DNA from: Lonicera japonica
Taxonomy: Eukaryota > Streptophyta > Magnoliopsida > Dipsacales > Caprifoliaceae
NCBI GenBank assembly: GCA_021464415.1
Contig: CM038467.1
Location: 46,499,715-46,563,714, forward strand
Length of the DNA stretch: 64,000 bases
Direction of reading: 5' to 3'
Shown here: positions 36,501 to 45,600 of the stretch, piece by piece
Numbering within the stretch: position 1 is the stretch's first letter
How the letters are laid out: every line of letters starts with the position of its first letter
The notes under the pieces: generated by a model
Told to the model about the DNA's origin: nothing
The model's input: the letters and a program-made list of their open reading frames with translations, nothing else
Databases searched by the model: none
Program-made: the position numbers and the translations under genes

Positions 36501-39372
36501 TTTTAATGGTTTTGCTTGGAACACAGAATGAAGATTTAGGACAATTATGTAAAGATCCAAGAGCAAGAGCTGCCGTTCAAAATGACATGGATGCTGTAGC
36601 AACAGAAGCTCAGGTTATTTTTAACCCAAAAAAAGTACTTGTCAAACGCGTTAGTTTCAGTCGGCCCGGTAAATTTTAATGCTCTGTTCTAAACACGTGC
36701 AGTTGAGAGGTTTTGAATTTGCAAAAGCCATAACTTTGGTGGCCGAACCGTTCACTGTGGAGAATGGCCTTCTCACTCCAACATTCAAGGTAACTTTCTC
36801 TTCTTTTTGTCTTAAAATCAGGTCTTGGACATGTTCACTATGCAGAAGGAAAAAAAAATTGCTAGGATCTTCATAGGAGTTGCATTTTCAAAATCGATGT
36901 CTGAAATCCTCAATGTTCTAAAAATCGTAAATCGGACCTAGATCGGCAAGGTGGGGATTGGGGATTTTTGGAGAAATCGGGAAAAAATCGGGGACTAATC
37001 GGAAAACCCATAATTTGAAAAATTGGGAATTAAGTAATATAATAACATTTTCATTCCCACAAATAATTTCCAAAATAACATCAATTTCCCATAAAAAAAA
37101 AAGTCCATGCCCACAAGGCCACAAATAATATGTTGAGCAACACAAAGCACAAGTAACAACTAACAAGTTCAAACTAAATAAAGCACGTTCAAAAGTAATC
37201 AAGTAAAGTCTTAAAGAACAACATAAAACACAAATAACAAGTTCAAACTAAATTAAGCATGTGTTTGTGATTTGTGAGTTTGGGCATTTTTTGTTTTTAA
37301 TATGTACAAAGTGTAAAGGGGGGTAAAAAAAAAGGCCCTCCAAAACGACGTCATTTTATTAAGTTTTGTTTTGTTTTCTAATTGTCATTAGCTCCCCGAT
37401 TTTATCTTATTTTTCAGATTTTTGCCGATTTTCCCCGATTTGTGCCGATTTTCACCCGATTTATGGAAATCCGATCAGATAACTCCCGATTTCCGATTTT
37501 TGGCCGATTTATCGGCAAATCCCAATTTTTAGAACATTGGAAATCCTATGATAGTTAAACAAGTTTTGATCTCGGCCTTGATTACATTAAAATTTGACTA
37601 CTTGAATAGAGACTTTTAATTTCCAATTATACCCTTGGTGATAAATAATTGTACCCGCCTTATGAACATGCACCCGAAAAGTGGCAAACCCTAGTTATAA
37701 CATCTTCTACACTTTAAGCACAATCTTTTCCTTCTTTTTCATTACGGTGTACACCAAAAAGATGGCCAATTCTTCTTTTTTGAGCAAGGGTTACACATAA
37801 CAGAAGGAAATCACGTTTCTTCTTGTCGTGATTTAGAACAATATTTGAGGGGTGAATAAATAATTTCGAAAGCGATGGTTGTGAAGCTGATTCCATTGGA
37901 CAAAGGACATATATAATACTTGCAGTTCACTACCATGAACAAAATTGGATGCATATTTGTGAAACAAACACTTCTTCTCTTTATGTACTTCCTATGCCCC
38001 AAATTAAGAGTCTAGTATTCTTTTCGAGATGTCTCGGATTAACAGTCTAGCTTCCTTTTGGGGACATAATCAATGCATTCAACTCTTTATTTGGGACGGA
38101 GGAAGTTTTAGAGAAATCAGGGCTAACTTTAGAAGAACTATGACTACTGGATATTGGGGGATACTATAGAACTAGGAATATTACAAATAAGTGCAAGTGA
38201 CCAGATTGCCCCTTCTAAATTCCGCATAGGAGAAAATGTACAATACAATCAAGCTTTACACTGGCCAATACACCTATTTTTCTTGTTCGCTATTGATGAC
38301 AAACTAATCCCACTTGTTCGCTTTTCATTGAACACAAACACACTGAATATGAGAAGAAAAAGGAAAAGCATAGAATGGGTAAGAAGAAAAACATGAATAT
38401 ATTTTTGGCACCTTTGTAACTGACATTTGTTTATTTGTTAAATTGAGATATCTGATTTTTGTTTTGAATGATGAATATGATATCTAGCTCCTCTAGCAAA
38501 TCTGGACAATCCATTTTAAATTAGATGACTCAAATTTCGACAAATAGCTTCGATTTAACTAGTTCTCGCAATAGAGTATTTTTGTCATTTTAGAGGAGTC
38601 AGATAAGGATTAGGATGAATAAAAAAAATGACAAAAACAAAGAAAGGAAATAATTTATTGGCCCTGTAATCGCCCCCCCCCCCCCCTCTGTTTTTTTTTC
38701 TCTCTTCCCTTCCCTTTTTTACTTATGTTTTCATCTATGCTTTTGTGAGATCCAGATAACATAAAAGAGGGGAAATGACTGGAAAATATATTTGATACAA
38801 CTGTTGTAACAGTGACGTGGTTTAACGAATTGAAAAAGAACCATTAGACGACAAGATTAAAGGGTTTTATCTAGCCCTTGCGTCAGAACTATTAAATTCG
38901 CTATGCCACATCTATCTGTGTGTAATGTGTTGTACTGTAATGTTGTGTAATAGAGCAAGTAGGGGTATATCAGTCATTTAGCTATATTTCATATCTAGTT
39001 AGTTAAGTGCCAAAGTTTGTTAGGATGCTAGCTTATTTCTTAAGCAAGTAAGCATCTATAAATAGAGATATAGGATCCATTATGTAATAACTGTTTTTCA
39101 TGTAATTTTCTTCAGAAGATTAATACAATTCTCTCCTCTATTTCATTCTCTTTCAATCTTATTAACATCATCATCACAGCCGTTATAACGAATCTTTACT
39201 TGGGATGAGAGAATTACAATTGGATTTTTTTTTTTGAAATATTTGCCTGAATTTGTGCCCACAGATCAAGAGGCCTCAAGCTAAGGTGTACTTTGCCAAA
39301 GCAATATCAGATATGTACTCAGAGCTCTCCACATCTGCTGATCCAACACCCCAGAAAAAGTATGAGCAGTAA
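15592..39372 (+). CDS. LACS6: Peroxisomal long-chain acyl-CoA synthetase, 23 coding exons
   Basis: ATP-dependent activation of long-chain fatty acids to acyl-CoA for peroxisomal beta-oxidation (oil mobilisation, jasmonate precursors). Exons: 15592-15712, 18314-18374, 18474-18551, 18686-18757, 18846-18927, 19920-20025, 20113-20189, 22557-22601, 22701-22787, 23717-23806, 23905-23984, 24098-24191, 25186-25274, 25365-25453, 29109-29238, 29364-29482, 33810-33933, 34375-34461, 34932-35035, 35120-35205, 36527-36613, 36703-36789, 39265-39372. All 22 introns are GT-AG and phases agree, giving 700 residues, near the size I recall for Arabidopsis LACS6/LACS7. The N-terminus has a PTS2 signal RLGAIQGHL (8-16). 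The AMP-binding signature [11 protein letters not shown] (264-274) is split by an intron between Lys and Gly. GYGMTE is at 443-448; the FACS motif HTGDIGLW to IIDRKK at 526-546. The C-terminus is KKYEQ with no SKL, matching LACS6 rather than LACS7. The longer open frame over exon 1 (15494-15784) is the wrong frame. Confidence 0.95.
16085..16500. mobile_element. Nested foldback element in LACS intron 1
   Basis: An outer inverted repeat pairs GCGGTCCCTGGGCGA near 16096 with TCGCCCAGGGACCGC near 16477. Inside it, AGCAATTCTACGTGGACATA near 16125 pairs with its near-complement ending near 16280. A smaller inverted repeat around GATATTGTA lies between 16330 and 16445. This looks like one MITE inside another. 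No clear target duplication was seen, so the superfamily is open. Confidence 0.6.
16615..16752. repeat. Tandem duplication, 69-bp period
   Basis: Two adjacent copies start at AGTAGTTTGC (16615 and 16684) and both run through GATGTTGAGGTAGTTG and GTAAGTAAGCATTCAAGTTT. They differ at only a few bases. Intronic, with no coding meaning. Confidence 0.85.
19151..19678 (+). mobile_element. TRIM-like short LTR element in intron 5
   Basis: Two direct repeats (about 19151-19268 and 19548-19678) share GAACCCAAG, GGGAGTAGTATATAAA, CATGGACAC and GGGGCAAGTTCTACC, and both end in TAACA. Just inside the left repeat, TGGTACTAGAGC at 19271-19282 is a mutated tRNA-Met primer-binding site (usual form TGGTATCAGAGC). 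The right repeat begins TGTTGAGAACC. The ~280-bp interior has no coding capacity. No matching target duplication was seen, so the element is old or its ends are slightly off. Confidence 0.75.
20960..22028 (+). mobile_element. 5'-truncated LINE in intron 7
   Basis: Recognisable coding similarity to the reverse transcriptase C-terminus begins near 21000 ([14 protein letters not shown], then a TAG at 21123). It continues into the ORF at 21154-21807. A ~200-bp 3' UTR follows and ends in GATCAAAAAAAAA at 22013-22026. The 3' UTR matches the LINE tail at 26671-27009, so both belong to one family. Endonuclease and most of the RT are missing. The 5' boundary is approximate. Confidence 0.85.
21154..21807 (+). 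pseudogene. LINE ORF2 C-terminus with RT zinc-binding domain
   Basis: 217 open codons encode the C-terminal part of a plant L1-type ORF2 protein. It carries the reverse-transcriptase zinc-binding (zf-RVT) pattern: Cys-x2-Cys-x7-His-x4-Cys in [19 protein letters not shown], preceded by the family block [20 protein letters not shown]. The ORF ends RRDWSAAVV. It sits entirely inside LACS intron 7 and lacks endonuclease and catalytic RT, so it cannot support transposition. Any protein would be incidental. The codons are intact apart from the upstream TAG at 21123, which implies moderate age. Confidence 0.88.
22033..22170 (+). repeat. Interspersed repeat, intron 7 copy
   Basis: This segment matches 25866-25985 and, less fully, about 35560-35650. 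The shared order is TAGGTTATTTTGTCCTTTT, CTTTTAATTTATTTTG, CTCATTGT, then GAGCAATCCATTA and AAAGTTCTTCT. The order and the AATAAA-like words suggest 3' parts of LTRs from one retroelement family. Confidence 0.6.
22905..23450. mobile_element. LTR-retroelement remnants in intron 9
   Basis: At 22905-22985 there is a fragment of the LTR family found complete in introns 12 and 16 (GATTTTATTATT, CAGTAGATTTTATTTATGG). From ~22995 to ~23450 the sequence (ACAATCTCCACCTTGGATAA and neighbours) resembles plant Copia-type internal or LTR sequence, probably antisense. No coding frame remains. Boundaries are approximate. Confidence 0.45.
24340..24638 (-). mobile_element. Probable solo LTR in intron 12, antisense
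   Basis: Read on the minus strand it starts TGTTGGAAATCAAGATTTTA and ends near TTTCATATTTTGAGATTCCA. It shares its whole length with the plus-strand segment at 33500-33750. Shared blocks include CAGTAGATTT, ATTCCTTAA and CCCACTTTGG. One copy stands alone in each intron, with no second LTR nearby, which fits solo LTRs. The target duplication is not clean. Confidence 0.6.
24890..25135. mobile_element. Foldback MITE in intron 12
   Basis: The left half (AAAAAGTTGGAAAATGATTG, CTTTTATGAGAAGTTGGAAA) and right half (CTTTTCCAACTTCTCATAAA, TTTTCAATCACTCTCCAATT) form a long imperfect hairpin. Outer ends TTAAGG and CCTTAA are compatible with a Harbinger-like TTA/TAA target site. No coding capacity. Confidence 0.65.
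25517..25808 (+). mobile_element. SMART-like 292-bp LTR retroelement
   Basis: Two 74-bp LTRs (25517-25590 and 25735-25808) start TGTTGAAG and end TAACA; they share ATGATATACATTGTT and GCCCACTACCTAA. Directly after the left LTR is TGGTATCAGAGC (25591-25602), a full tRNA-Met primer-binding site. Directly before the right LTR is a polypurine tract, GTGAGGGGGAG (25724-25734). Five-base flanks GTGTA and GTGCA differ at one base, consistent with a target duplication. Interior is ~144 bp and non-coding. Size and layout match the small SMART LTR elements described in grasses, as I recall them. It begins 64 bp after the exon 14 donor. Confidence 0.92.
25862..25985 (+). repeat. Interspersed repeat, intron 14 copy
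   Basis: Second copy of the repeat at 22033-22170, with the same block order (TAGGTTATTTTGTTCTTTT, GAGTAAGCCATTA, ATTCTTCTGTCC). It follows the SMART-like element closely and is followed by the antisense LTR element. Probably an LTR fragment. Confidence 0.6.
26145..28101 (-). mobile_element. Non-autonomous LTR element, antisense, in intron 14
   Basis: Direct repeats at about 26145-26364 and 27880-28101 share GTTTGGC, CAACTG-GAGCCAAGAGTC, AAAGCCTAAATCTACGAGAT and GATAATAAAATTA. On the minus strand, ATTTGGTATCAGAAGC lies beside the right repeat (~27866-27881), a tRNA-Met-type primer-binding site. GAGGGGAGAGA lies just before the left repeat (26365-26375), a polypurine tract. So transcription of the element runs against the LACS gene. 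The interior (~1.5 kb) has no gag-pol and carries a nested LINE tail at 26671-27009. LTRs are clearly diverged and no target duplication is visible. Confidence 0.8.
26671..27009 (+). mobile_element. Dead-on-arrival LINE tail with target duplication
   Basis: Flanked by ACCTCTTATCTTAATGCATT (26651-26670) and CCTCTTATCTTAATTCAT (from 27011), a diverged target duplication of about 18 bp. The insert includes a trace of the ORF2 end ([11 protein letters not shown], compared with [12 protein letters not shown] in the intron 7 LINE), a 3' UTR with CTTGTATTGATT and TCAATATAAGT, and an A-tract at 27000-27009. Severe 5' truncation is typical of LINE insertions. Confidence 0.88.
28477..28594 (+). mobile_element. 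Solo LTR of a TRIM family in intron 14
   Basis: This 118-bp sequence starts TGTTGAGACTATAAATC and ends CTCTAATA. It matches the LTRs of the TRIM-like element at 33030-33398 (blocks GATCCTCCCAAAGCAATATA and TTGGTTTTGGGTTGGATGCT). Exact TTATA flanks lie at 28472-28476 and 28595-28599. A single LTR with a target duplication indicates LTR-LTR recombination. Confidence 0.88.
29483..30885. other. LACS intron 16, first part
   Basis: Mostly unassigned intron sequence. The segment 30380-30885 differs in composition and contains open frames on both strands (30389-30643 plus, 30304-30666 minus) without motifs. It looks like part of an older retroelement into which the hAT MITE at 30886 was later inserted. 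No host exon is supported. Confidence 0.4.
30886..31414. mobile_element. hAT MITE with perfect 8-bp duplication
   Basis: The ends are CAGGGGCGGAGCCACATGGG and the complement of CAGTGGCGGAGCCAGGAATA. The exact 8-bp flank GCTGCATC lies at 30878-30885 and 31415-31422, typical of hAT elements. 529 bp, non-coding, with a ~27-base T tract near 31171-31196. Confidence 0.93.
31423..33029. other. LACS intron 16, middle part
   Basis: No gene or clear element. The first ~240 bases continue the host repeat of the hAT MITE. The stretch 32100-32600 is less AT-rich than its surroundings and may be retroelement-derived, but no LTR pair, primer-binding site or coding block could be recognised. Confidence 0.35.
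33030..33398 (+). mobile_element. TRIM-like element in intron 16
   Basis: Left LTR ~33030-33147 (start mutated to TATTGAGACT), right LTR 33254-33398 (TGTTGAGACTATAAATCC). TGGTATCAAAGG at 33148-33159 adjoins the left LTR as a mutated tRNA-Met primer-binding site, and GTGAGGGGGCA at 33244-33253 precedes the right LTR as a polypurine tract. The right LTR is longer because a 28-bp segment (TCCTCCCAAAGCAATATATA plus 8 bases) is tandemly duplicated at 33288-33343. Interior ~106 bp, no ORF. Confidence 0.88.
33500..33752 (+). mobile_element. Probable solo LTR in intron 16
   Basis: Plus-strand copy of the antisense repeat at 24340-24638, sharing TTGGAAATCAAGATTTTATT, CAGTAGATTTTATTTATGG, ATTCCTTAATTATTTATTTC and CCCACTTTGG. 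It ends about 60 bases before exon 17. No second LTR is close by. Confidence 0.6.
33946..34140. mobile_element. Stowaway MITE beside the exon 17 donor
   Basis: It starts CTCTATCCCTCCCAAATTAA and ends CATGGGACAGAGGGAA, with TA at both flanks (33944-33945, 34141-34142). Inverted repeats are imperfect. It begins 12 bases after exon 17 and fills most of the first half of intron 17. A run of about 16 C follows at 34197-34213. Confidence 0.78.
35206..36526. other. LACS intron 20 with a third interspersed repeat copy
   Basis: The segment ~35560-35660 matches the repeats at 22033-22170 and 25862-25985 (GAGCAAGGCATTACAAAGTT, then TTCTTTT). The rest is AT-rich without recognisable structure. No exon is missing here: exon 20 (ends GIN) and exon 21 (starts NEDLGQ) join in phase 0. 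Confidence 0.5.
36911..37539. mobile_element. hAT-type MITE, 629 bp, in intron 22
   Basis: The ends are CAATGTTCTAAAAATCG and the complement of CAATGTTCTAAAAATTGGG. The exact 8-bp flank GAAATCCT lies at 36903-36910 and 37540-37547. Subterminal regions are dense in AATCGGGG and CCGATTTT words, forming a long imperfect hairpin. No coding capacity. Confidence 0.93.
37985..38108. mobile_element. Degenerate Stowaway-like fragment
   Basis: CCCCAAATTAAGAGTCTAGTA near 37997 and TTGGGACGGAGGAAG near 38092 resemble the two ends of a Stowaway element. The outer bases are lost and no TA pair can be fixed. Low-confidence relic in intron 22. Confidence 0.4.
38920..39178 (+). mobile_element. Possible solo LTR just before exon 23
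   Basis: The segment starts TGTGTAATG and ends CATCATCACA, with an LTR-like inner order: a TATA-like CTATAAATAGAG near 39056 and a polyadenylation-like region with a T-rich tail. No partner LTR and no clear target duplication. It ends 86 bases before the last exon. Confidence 0.45.
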
Positions 39373-41079
39373 GTTTTAAGAATACCACAAACCAAGTTCT
39401 TCTATTCCTTTTTATTTTTTATCCTTCTATTATAACAAAATATATATATACACCTCATTTGAATAAATGAAGTCATGGATGGGCATGTTGTAATTTCAAG
39501 CTCCTTGGCCAGATTTATTTTTTTTAAACAGTTAAAAATACTCTATAGTATTCAATCTAAATTAGGTGATGTGAAATAATATACATCTATGTTGTGTTTG
39601 ATCACAAGCAAAATTTGCGGCATAGTTTGTTATAGTAAATAAGATATACGTGATTTACTTTTATAGCGCTTTCTGGATCTTGATGTGAACTAAATGCACA
39701 CTAGAATATAGTGCGGTTGATTTTCCTCATTCTTGATATAAACCAAACAGTCCCAAACATTCCATTGTATCAAAAACTCATGATATTGAAAACAATTTTT
39801 CTCCTGCATTGAGTTGTTGGCGAACCAATGCAATGAACTCATATGCGTTGGGTTGTGCCGTGTTTAAGCGGGTTGTTTTTGTGTTAAATAAAAATGAAGT
39901 GACGTTCTGTCATGTTCCTACCCTGGCATTTTTGTTCATGCCTGGTTGTGTCAATCAAAAACACAACCCAAAACACCCATTTGCATGGCTTATTTAAATT
40001 TATAGTTTATTAGCATCCTCATTTGTGCATGCCTATATGTGCGTCATCTAATAAAAAAAATGAAAAAAAAAAAAAAAAAAAAACCCTAGAAGAAATAAGA
40101 AAGAAAAAAGTATTGGTTAAAACATGGTAAGTAATAACTTGCATGTTTTCTGATAAAAAAAAATGATAACAGGAGCAAAATTGGAATTCTGGAATTTTAT
40201 GTGATTACAGCTTCTCGCATTTTAGTTTTTATATAGTATATAGATAGATGAAAATGTATACTGGAGTGTAAGTAATGTTAATATAGGGTATGGAAAGTCT
40301 TGGAATGAAATTGAGTAGTCTAGTGGTAAAGATGGTCACCCAAATCTCGGAGATTCTGGGTTCACAATCAATTCTAACATTTGATAGAATCTTTATTTGC
40401 CATATTGTACGATTAGTACATATGCTCTAACAGTGGCAAAGCCAAGACTTAATATTAAGGGGGGCAAAAATGACTTTGATGCAAAGTTATATATGCTCTT
40501 TGATATTATAGCGTTTCGAAACAAGTTTAAAAAGTATCTATATTTAAGTTTTACAATACATCAATTTAAGTTTTAAAAGAATCAGAGTACATCCTTCATA
40601 AATTTATGATGACGTAATTTAAGGTGGGCAAAATATAATTTTTATTTGTATAATAAGGTGCGTAGAGCTTCAATTATTACCTAGTAAATTTATTTTTTTC
40701 TAAAATTATAGTCTAAATTAAACATATTTTAAAAATTAAGGAGGGCATTTGCCTTCATCTCTCTAAGTGTCTCCTTGCTCCACGTGATTATGAACCACAG
40801 TTCTTTTGTGAATAATGATTGGTGTCCAGAATAAAATAACTAATTATTAGATCAAATGATATATCAAAAAGTGCATTAGTTAGTGTATAAAGTTTACATG
40901 AAACGTTAATCAAGGCCTCTTTTAATGCATAATTTGATCAAATAATTTGGTACACCTATAATTACTCTTCTTTTGTCTACCGCCGTTGCTAACTTCATTG
41001 TCAACAAAAATTTGGCCTTTGTTTTCAAGTAAAATATGGTGACGTGGTTATATTTTACGCCCCAAGTCGAAGATCTCTA
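39373..41079. other. LACS 3' flank, with a degenerate hAT-like repeat
   Basis: The start should hold the LACS 3' UTR; AT-rich sequence with several polyadenylation-like words follows the stop at 39370-39372. At about 40432-40790 the sequence begins CAGTGGCAAAGCCAAGAC and contains AAGGGGGGCAAAAATG, resembling a decayed hAT MITE of the CAGTGGCGGAGCC type. A poly-A run is at 40060-40083. No gene seen. Confidence 0.4.
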
Positions 41080-41400
41080 ATGCGGTGATCAAGATCGAGT
41101 GACAACTTAGCCGTGATCTCCTTGTGCTTGAAAGAGTTTTTGGATACGCCTTGGGATTGTTTGATGATTATTGTTGATATTTGGGAATTCGCTTCGGTCG
41201 CGAAGTTTTCTTTTGCATCTATTAGTAGGGGTTGTCAATAGGACTGCCGATTGGCTTATTAAATTTTGTGAAATTTTGGGGCTTTGTCTTTTAATATTGT
41301 TGTTCCTCGGCCTGAGGTTCTGATCGATTTTCGTAGTTGGTTTGTTTGGTTCTTGCTTTGCAGGCTTTTACATTTTTTTTTTACAAAAAAAAGGGTTTAT
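41080..41400 (+). mobile_element. LINE 3' end with RNase H remnant
   Basis: A frame around 41162-41270 reads KFSFASISRGCQ, then a stop, then DCRLAY, recalling the end of the RNase H-like domain of plant LINEs. A 3' UTR-like segment and a short T/A tract, TTTTTTTTTTACAAAAAAAA, near 41370-41392 follow. The family differs from the LINE in the LACS introns. Broken by stops, no function expected. Confidence 0.5.
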
Positions 41401-42185
41401 AGAACAAAACTGAGTTCCAACCGAGTGTGCATATGTTGACTCGGTGAAAGAGGAGGGTTTTATGTGTGTATAATGTTGTTATAGTGCATGTGTAATTTTT
41501 GTGCTTTTGGTAGATGCATGTGTGTGTATTTATGTATTTTGGAGTACCATATACCTTTTATTGCTTTTTGGTACAACCATTTTATAAATGGTGCTTCTGG
41601 AAAAAAAATTATCATTTTTTTAAGTATGATATTGGCGAATTAATATTATAGTGCTCTTAGCACCACGCGGGGTGGGGAGGGGGAAGGGTGATGTTGGGTT
41701 ATTCTTACATCCTTGTTTTTGGGGTTTTAGTCTTTTGTAAGACGTAATTCATATTAGATTGACAATTAATAAAGTAGCAAATTTAGATTTGTTAACCCTC
41801 ATCAAGTTAGGTTACTATGACCTTTTATTTTCATTGGTTAATGCATTTAGTTAATAATCGAATAATGGTTTTAGGTCTTTGTTACTTCAATGTATTGACC
41901 AATAAGAATTGTTGAGGGTCATGTTAACTCTCACTTGAGTAGAGTCAACAAATTTAAACTCGTAGCCCCAATGTACAAAGAAAGTATTTCTTTTAATATG
42001 AAACGAAGAGATACAAGTGTACAAAAATTCATATGCCACTTCTAAATTTTCTATTTTTCATGTGGGACCTGTGATCATATATAACAATGTCCCCAAATCT
42101 GAATGCCTTTGTGGGATGCCTAAATGAGAGATAGGGAAGCAGGCTCCACTCGAGCAATCCTTTAAGATTTTGTTGTTTCTTTTAA

Positions 42186-42702
42186 GGTCCGTTTGGTTCG
42201 AGTTTTTGGTGATTCTTGGGATCCTAATTTCCTTTCTAGAAAGGATTCTATTGTTTGGTTCAAGTTTTGACAAAAAATTTAAGATTCCTAGGAAATATAA
42301 ATTCCCCCATTTTGTCAAATTTTATTCCGAAGAAAATTAGGAGGAATCCTTGGATTCCCTTTTGTAGGAATCATCTTCTTCTTTTTTTTTTCCAGAAAAT
42401 GAAAAAAAAAATATTTTTTTCTTTTCCAAAAAATGAAATTTTTTTTTTTTCCAGAAAATGAAAAAAAAAAAATCCAGAAAACAAAAATTATATTTTTTTC
42501 CAGAAAATGAAAAAAAATATTTTTTTTCCAGAAAACGAAAATATTATTTTTTTCCAGAAAATAAAAAAAAAAATTGCCGATTTGATTCATAAAACTCTAA
42601 CCAAATGAGCACTAATGGATTGGAATAAAGGATGCCTGAAATAAAGGTTTCCTGGCATCTAGAACGCCAATTCCATTTCTAAAACTCGAACCAAACGAGC
42701 CC
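42186..42702. mobile_element. Harbinger-like MITE with inner minisatellite, copy 1
   Basis: Left end GGTCCGTTTGGTTCGAGTTT; right end complementary to GGGCTCGTTTGGTTCGAGTT. TTAA lies at both flanks. The interior (42370-42570) is a run of ~25-30 bp units built around TTTTCCAGAAAATGAAAA. Outer parts match the copy at 55401-56155. Open frames rich in Phe and Lys on both strands are artefacts. Confidence 0.82.
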
Positions 42703-43595
42703 TTAAGCTATCATTGTCTTTCATTGAGGTATGGTTTCTATTCCTCCTTAGATATTTAGAGATTATTTCTTAATAAATTCAGGGGAATTGTCCTCTTTTA
42801 ATTATGAAAGAAAATACGTGAGTCGTACACGTATTGTATTAATTAGTATCCATACAAAATAAACTATGTACATTTAGTCTTCATGTATATAAGAAAAATA
42901 TTTATATGATCCAAAAACAATTGTTCGCCATCTTAGCTCAGGTAGAACGCGTAGTTTTAATCACATGGTCATGGATGGGTTTGATTCCCTTTTATAGCGC
43001 TACGCCCTTTCATATCGAGAAGGATTAAGAAAAAATGTACTTTGCAACTCACTTTTTATTTTTTTAACTAATTTAACTTTGCACCACACCCCGACAAAAT
43101 TCCGGCAATTCTATATTAATTTGAGTTTGCACCTAATGACCAAAAAAATTTGCACCTCACATTTTTAACACTAAATTAACTTTGCATTCCACCATCACAA
43201 AATTACACCTGCTATCGTACTTTCATAATTCGTTTAATTTGTTGAGTGGAAGAGAGAGATATTCCTATTTTTTTTTTCCTTTTTCTAGGTAGATCCTTGT
43301 TCGATGAGGAGACATAACATCTCGAGGGTAGTTTATGCGATTATAATGTTTCTCCTTGGATAGTTTACGAGATTTTAAAACCTAACTTGAAAACGAAAGT
43401 TGGTTGAGTTAATATGGATTCAATATTTATCTTGTAAAAGTTCCAATATATCCTGCTTTTAATAATTCTTCTTTGTGGACGATTTATAAGAATTATTGGA
43501 AGTGTTTTATTTTAGTACAATAATAAAAAAAAAAATTTGAATTTAAGACCTTCCGCTATTCGAGAGTGAATTTTAACACTAAGATAGTGGACTAG

Positions 43596-43877
43596 TGTCA
43601 CGGGGTGACTCTCTCGACCCCGCGCGGCGCCCGGCATCCAGAGAATTTAACGACTCCTCTTAACGGCGGGCGAGGTGTCCGGGCACGGGGTGCAGCTCAA
43701 CAAAGGGAATCCGCCAGCCTAACAACAGCGGCAACACGCAGCGGAACGCGCACAAGACACCGAACAAGCCCTTACGTACCTGCATAGATTCCTGAAACCC
43801 ATTAGTACCGCAGACAAATAAGGACCGCATCGCCATGCCTCCTGGTGTTAGGCTTCTCCACGCATTGGGGTGTAACA
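43596..43877. mobile_element. GC-rich solo LTR with perfect 5-bp duplication
   Basis: A 282-bp island, much GC-richer than its surroundings, starts TGTCACGGGG and ends GGGGTGTAACA. ACTAG lies directly on both sides (43591-43595 and 43878-43882). TG...CA ends with a 5-bp duplication and no second copy indicate a solo LTR. There is no resemblance to rRNA that I can see. Confidence 0.82.
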
Positions 43878-45600
43878 ACTAGCATAGTGATACCTAAAGA
43901 GAATTCTTAAATACACACAAGCACTTTACTTTTCATCATTTTTTCTTAATATTTTTTTTAAGCTTGCAACTCACCCTATCTTTTAAAATTTAAATAACAA
44001 TTAATTGATTAAACTTCTTCCATATGCTCTCCTTACACTCTTGAATTTTTTTAAGCATCACTTTACCCGAAACACGTGCGAATTGAATTTAGCTTACTAT
44101 TAGGTGAAGCATGTGGCCCAACAAAAAAGTGTTTTTTTTTATTTTTTTATTCTTTATATACTCATTTGTGAGGACAAGTGTTAAAGAGAGTGCCCCACTA
44201 ACTTTTCATAAAGTGTTCATTAAGATAAATAGATGCCCCCATTAGTTAGTGAAGAGTGTTCCATCTTGAACTATAGAAGGCAATAAAATCCAAGCGAGCG
44301 GGTTTTCCCGACCCAACCTGAATAGGGTGGATTTGGGGCGGACTTTTTTAATAGAGGAGGGGGTTCAGGTTTTAAAATAAAAATTCAATGCGAATTCGGG
44401 CCTTGTTCGGGTTTGCATAAAATTAACCCATTTCACTTGCCCCACCTTGAATATAACATTTTTTTTCCCTTAAATACCCTTAAAATATAGTATAATTTGT
44501 ATAGGACGGGGCGGGTATGAATTTATGCATATACTATTAGGAGTAGGTTCGGGTTTTAAAAAATAAAACCCACACCAGGTCTGATCAAGTTGGGTTCGGG
44601 TTTAGCTAAACTCGCCCCAAACCCGACCTATTACTATTATTGCCTTAGAACAAAATTATGGCCCCGCCCCTTACCCAAAATGACGAAGATCCGAATAGAT
44701 TTCAACTTTTTGAAAATTTTGTATCAACTTTGTAACTTTGAATTTCATCCATGTTCTTAGAATCATCTAACATTTAGTTAAATTCTTCCTTATTTGTAAA
44801 CAATCATGTCATAGACTTCCATAATGTGTATATAAAATATGTACACAAATAAAAGATGTGAAAAATTTACATACGTATATTAAAGTAATTGGGATGAGTT
44901 GGACTTAGGGTGAGGATAAGTATAATCTTGTGAGTGAATTTGAAAATTCGCATTTTACATTTAGGATATATAATTTTAAATTTAAGATTTTTAAAAAGCG
45001 AAAAATTGAATGTCGTTAATTTGCTAAATTAGTTATATATTTTTTACTATTATTCATAACACACTCAATGCATCTACATGTAATACTTAGTAATTCTTGA
45101 GATTTTTAATACATTTTAGAATTTTGTTATAAAGTTAGTTATATATATAGTGGTTAAGAGTATCTTCAATGGATTAATCAAAATTGAATAATCAAAATGA
45201 CTTTTGATTATCTATTTAGTAAGTTGTTAAAATTAACAATGTAGGCATCTCTGATGGCTATTTTTTCTCAATAACTAAATTTGCAGAGTTCATTATATTG
45301 ATTGGCTACAAATTAATCAATTTGAATTTTATTTCAAGAAAAAAGGAGAGAAAGATGATTTAAATTATTTAAATTTGAAAAGATTATTTTTTACCCAATA
45401 AAATTAATGGGTCCCTCATTTGTTGGAAAATTTGGTTTTAATGCCTTTTTGAGGGTAATTTTAAATGGGGTTTCACACTCGGTTGTGAAAGAAAATTATA
45501 GATTCGTGTTTTCCTCCGTAAGTACATCGAGATCGTGTATTTGTATGCTCAAAACGGATTTGGGATGAATGAGAAATTGTCACCCAAAGTGAGCTACTTG
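43878..45600. other. Gene-free DNA with a candidate MITE
   Basis: At 44279-44644 a segment begins GGCAATAAAATCC and ends TACTATTATTGCC, with inner words CGGGTTTGGG and CCCGACC that pair weakly. TAGAA lies on both sides, though one base is left over. It is a candidate MITE of unsure class. The remainder shows nothing recognisable. Confidence 0.4.

Noticed and set aside
15592..39372. LACS locus as a pseudogene because of so many insertions
   Set aside because: All insertions are in introns; 23 exons join without stop or frameshift, and all donors and acceptors are GT-AG.
43596..43877. Ribosomal RNA or organelle insertion, because of high GC
   Set aside because: No rRNA motif is recognised, while LTR-type ends and a 5-bp duplication explain the segment.
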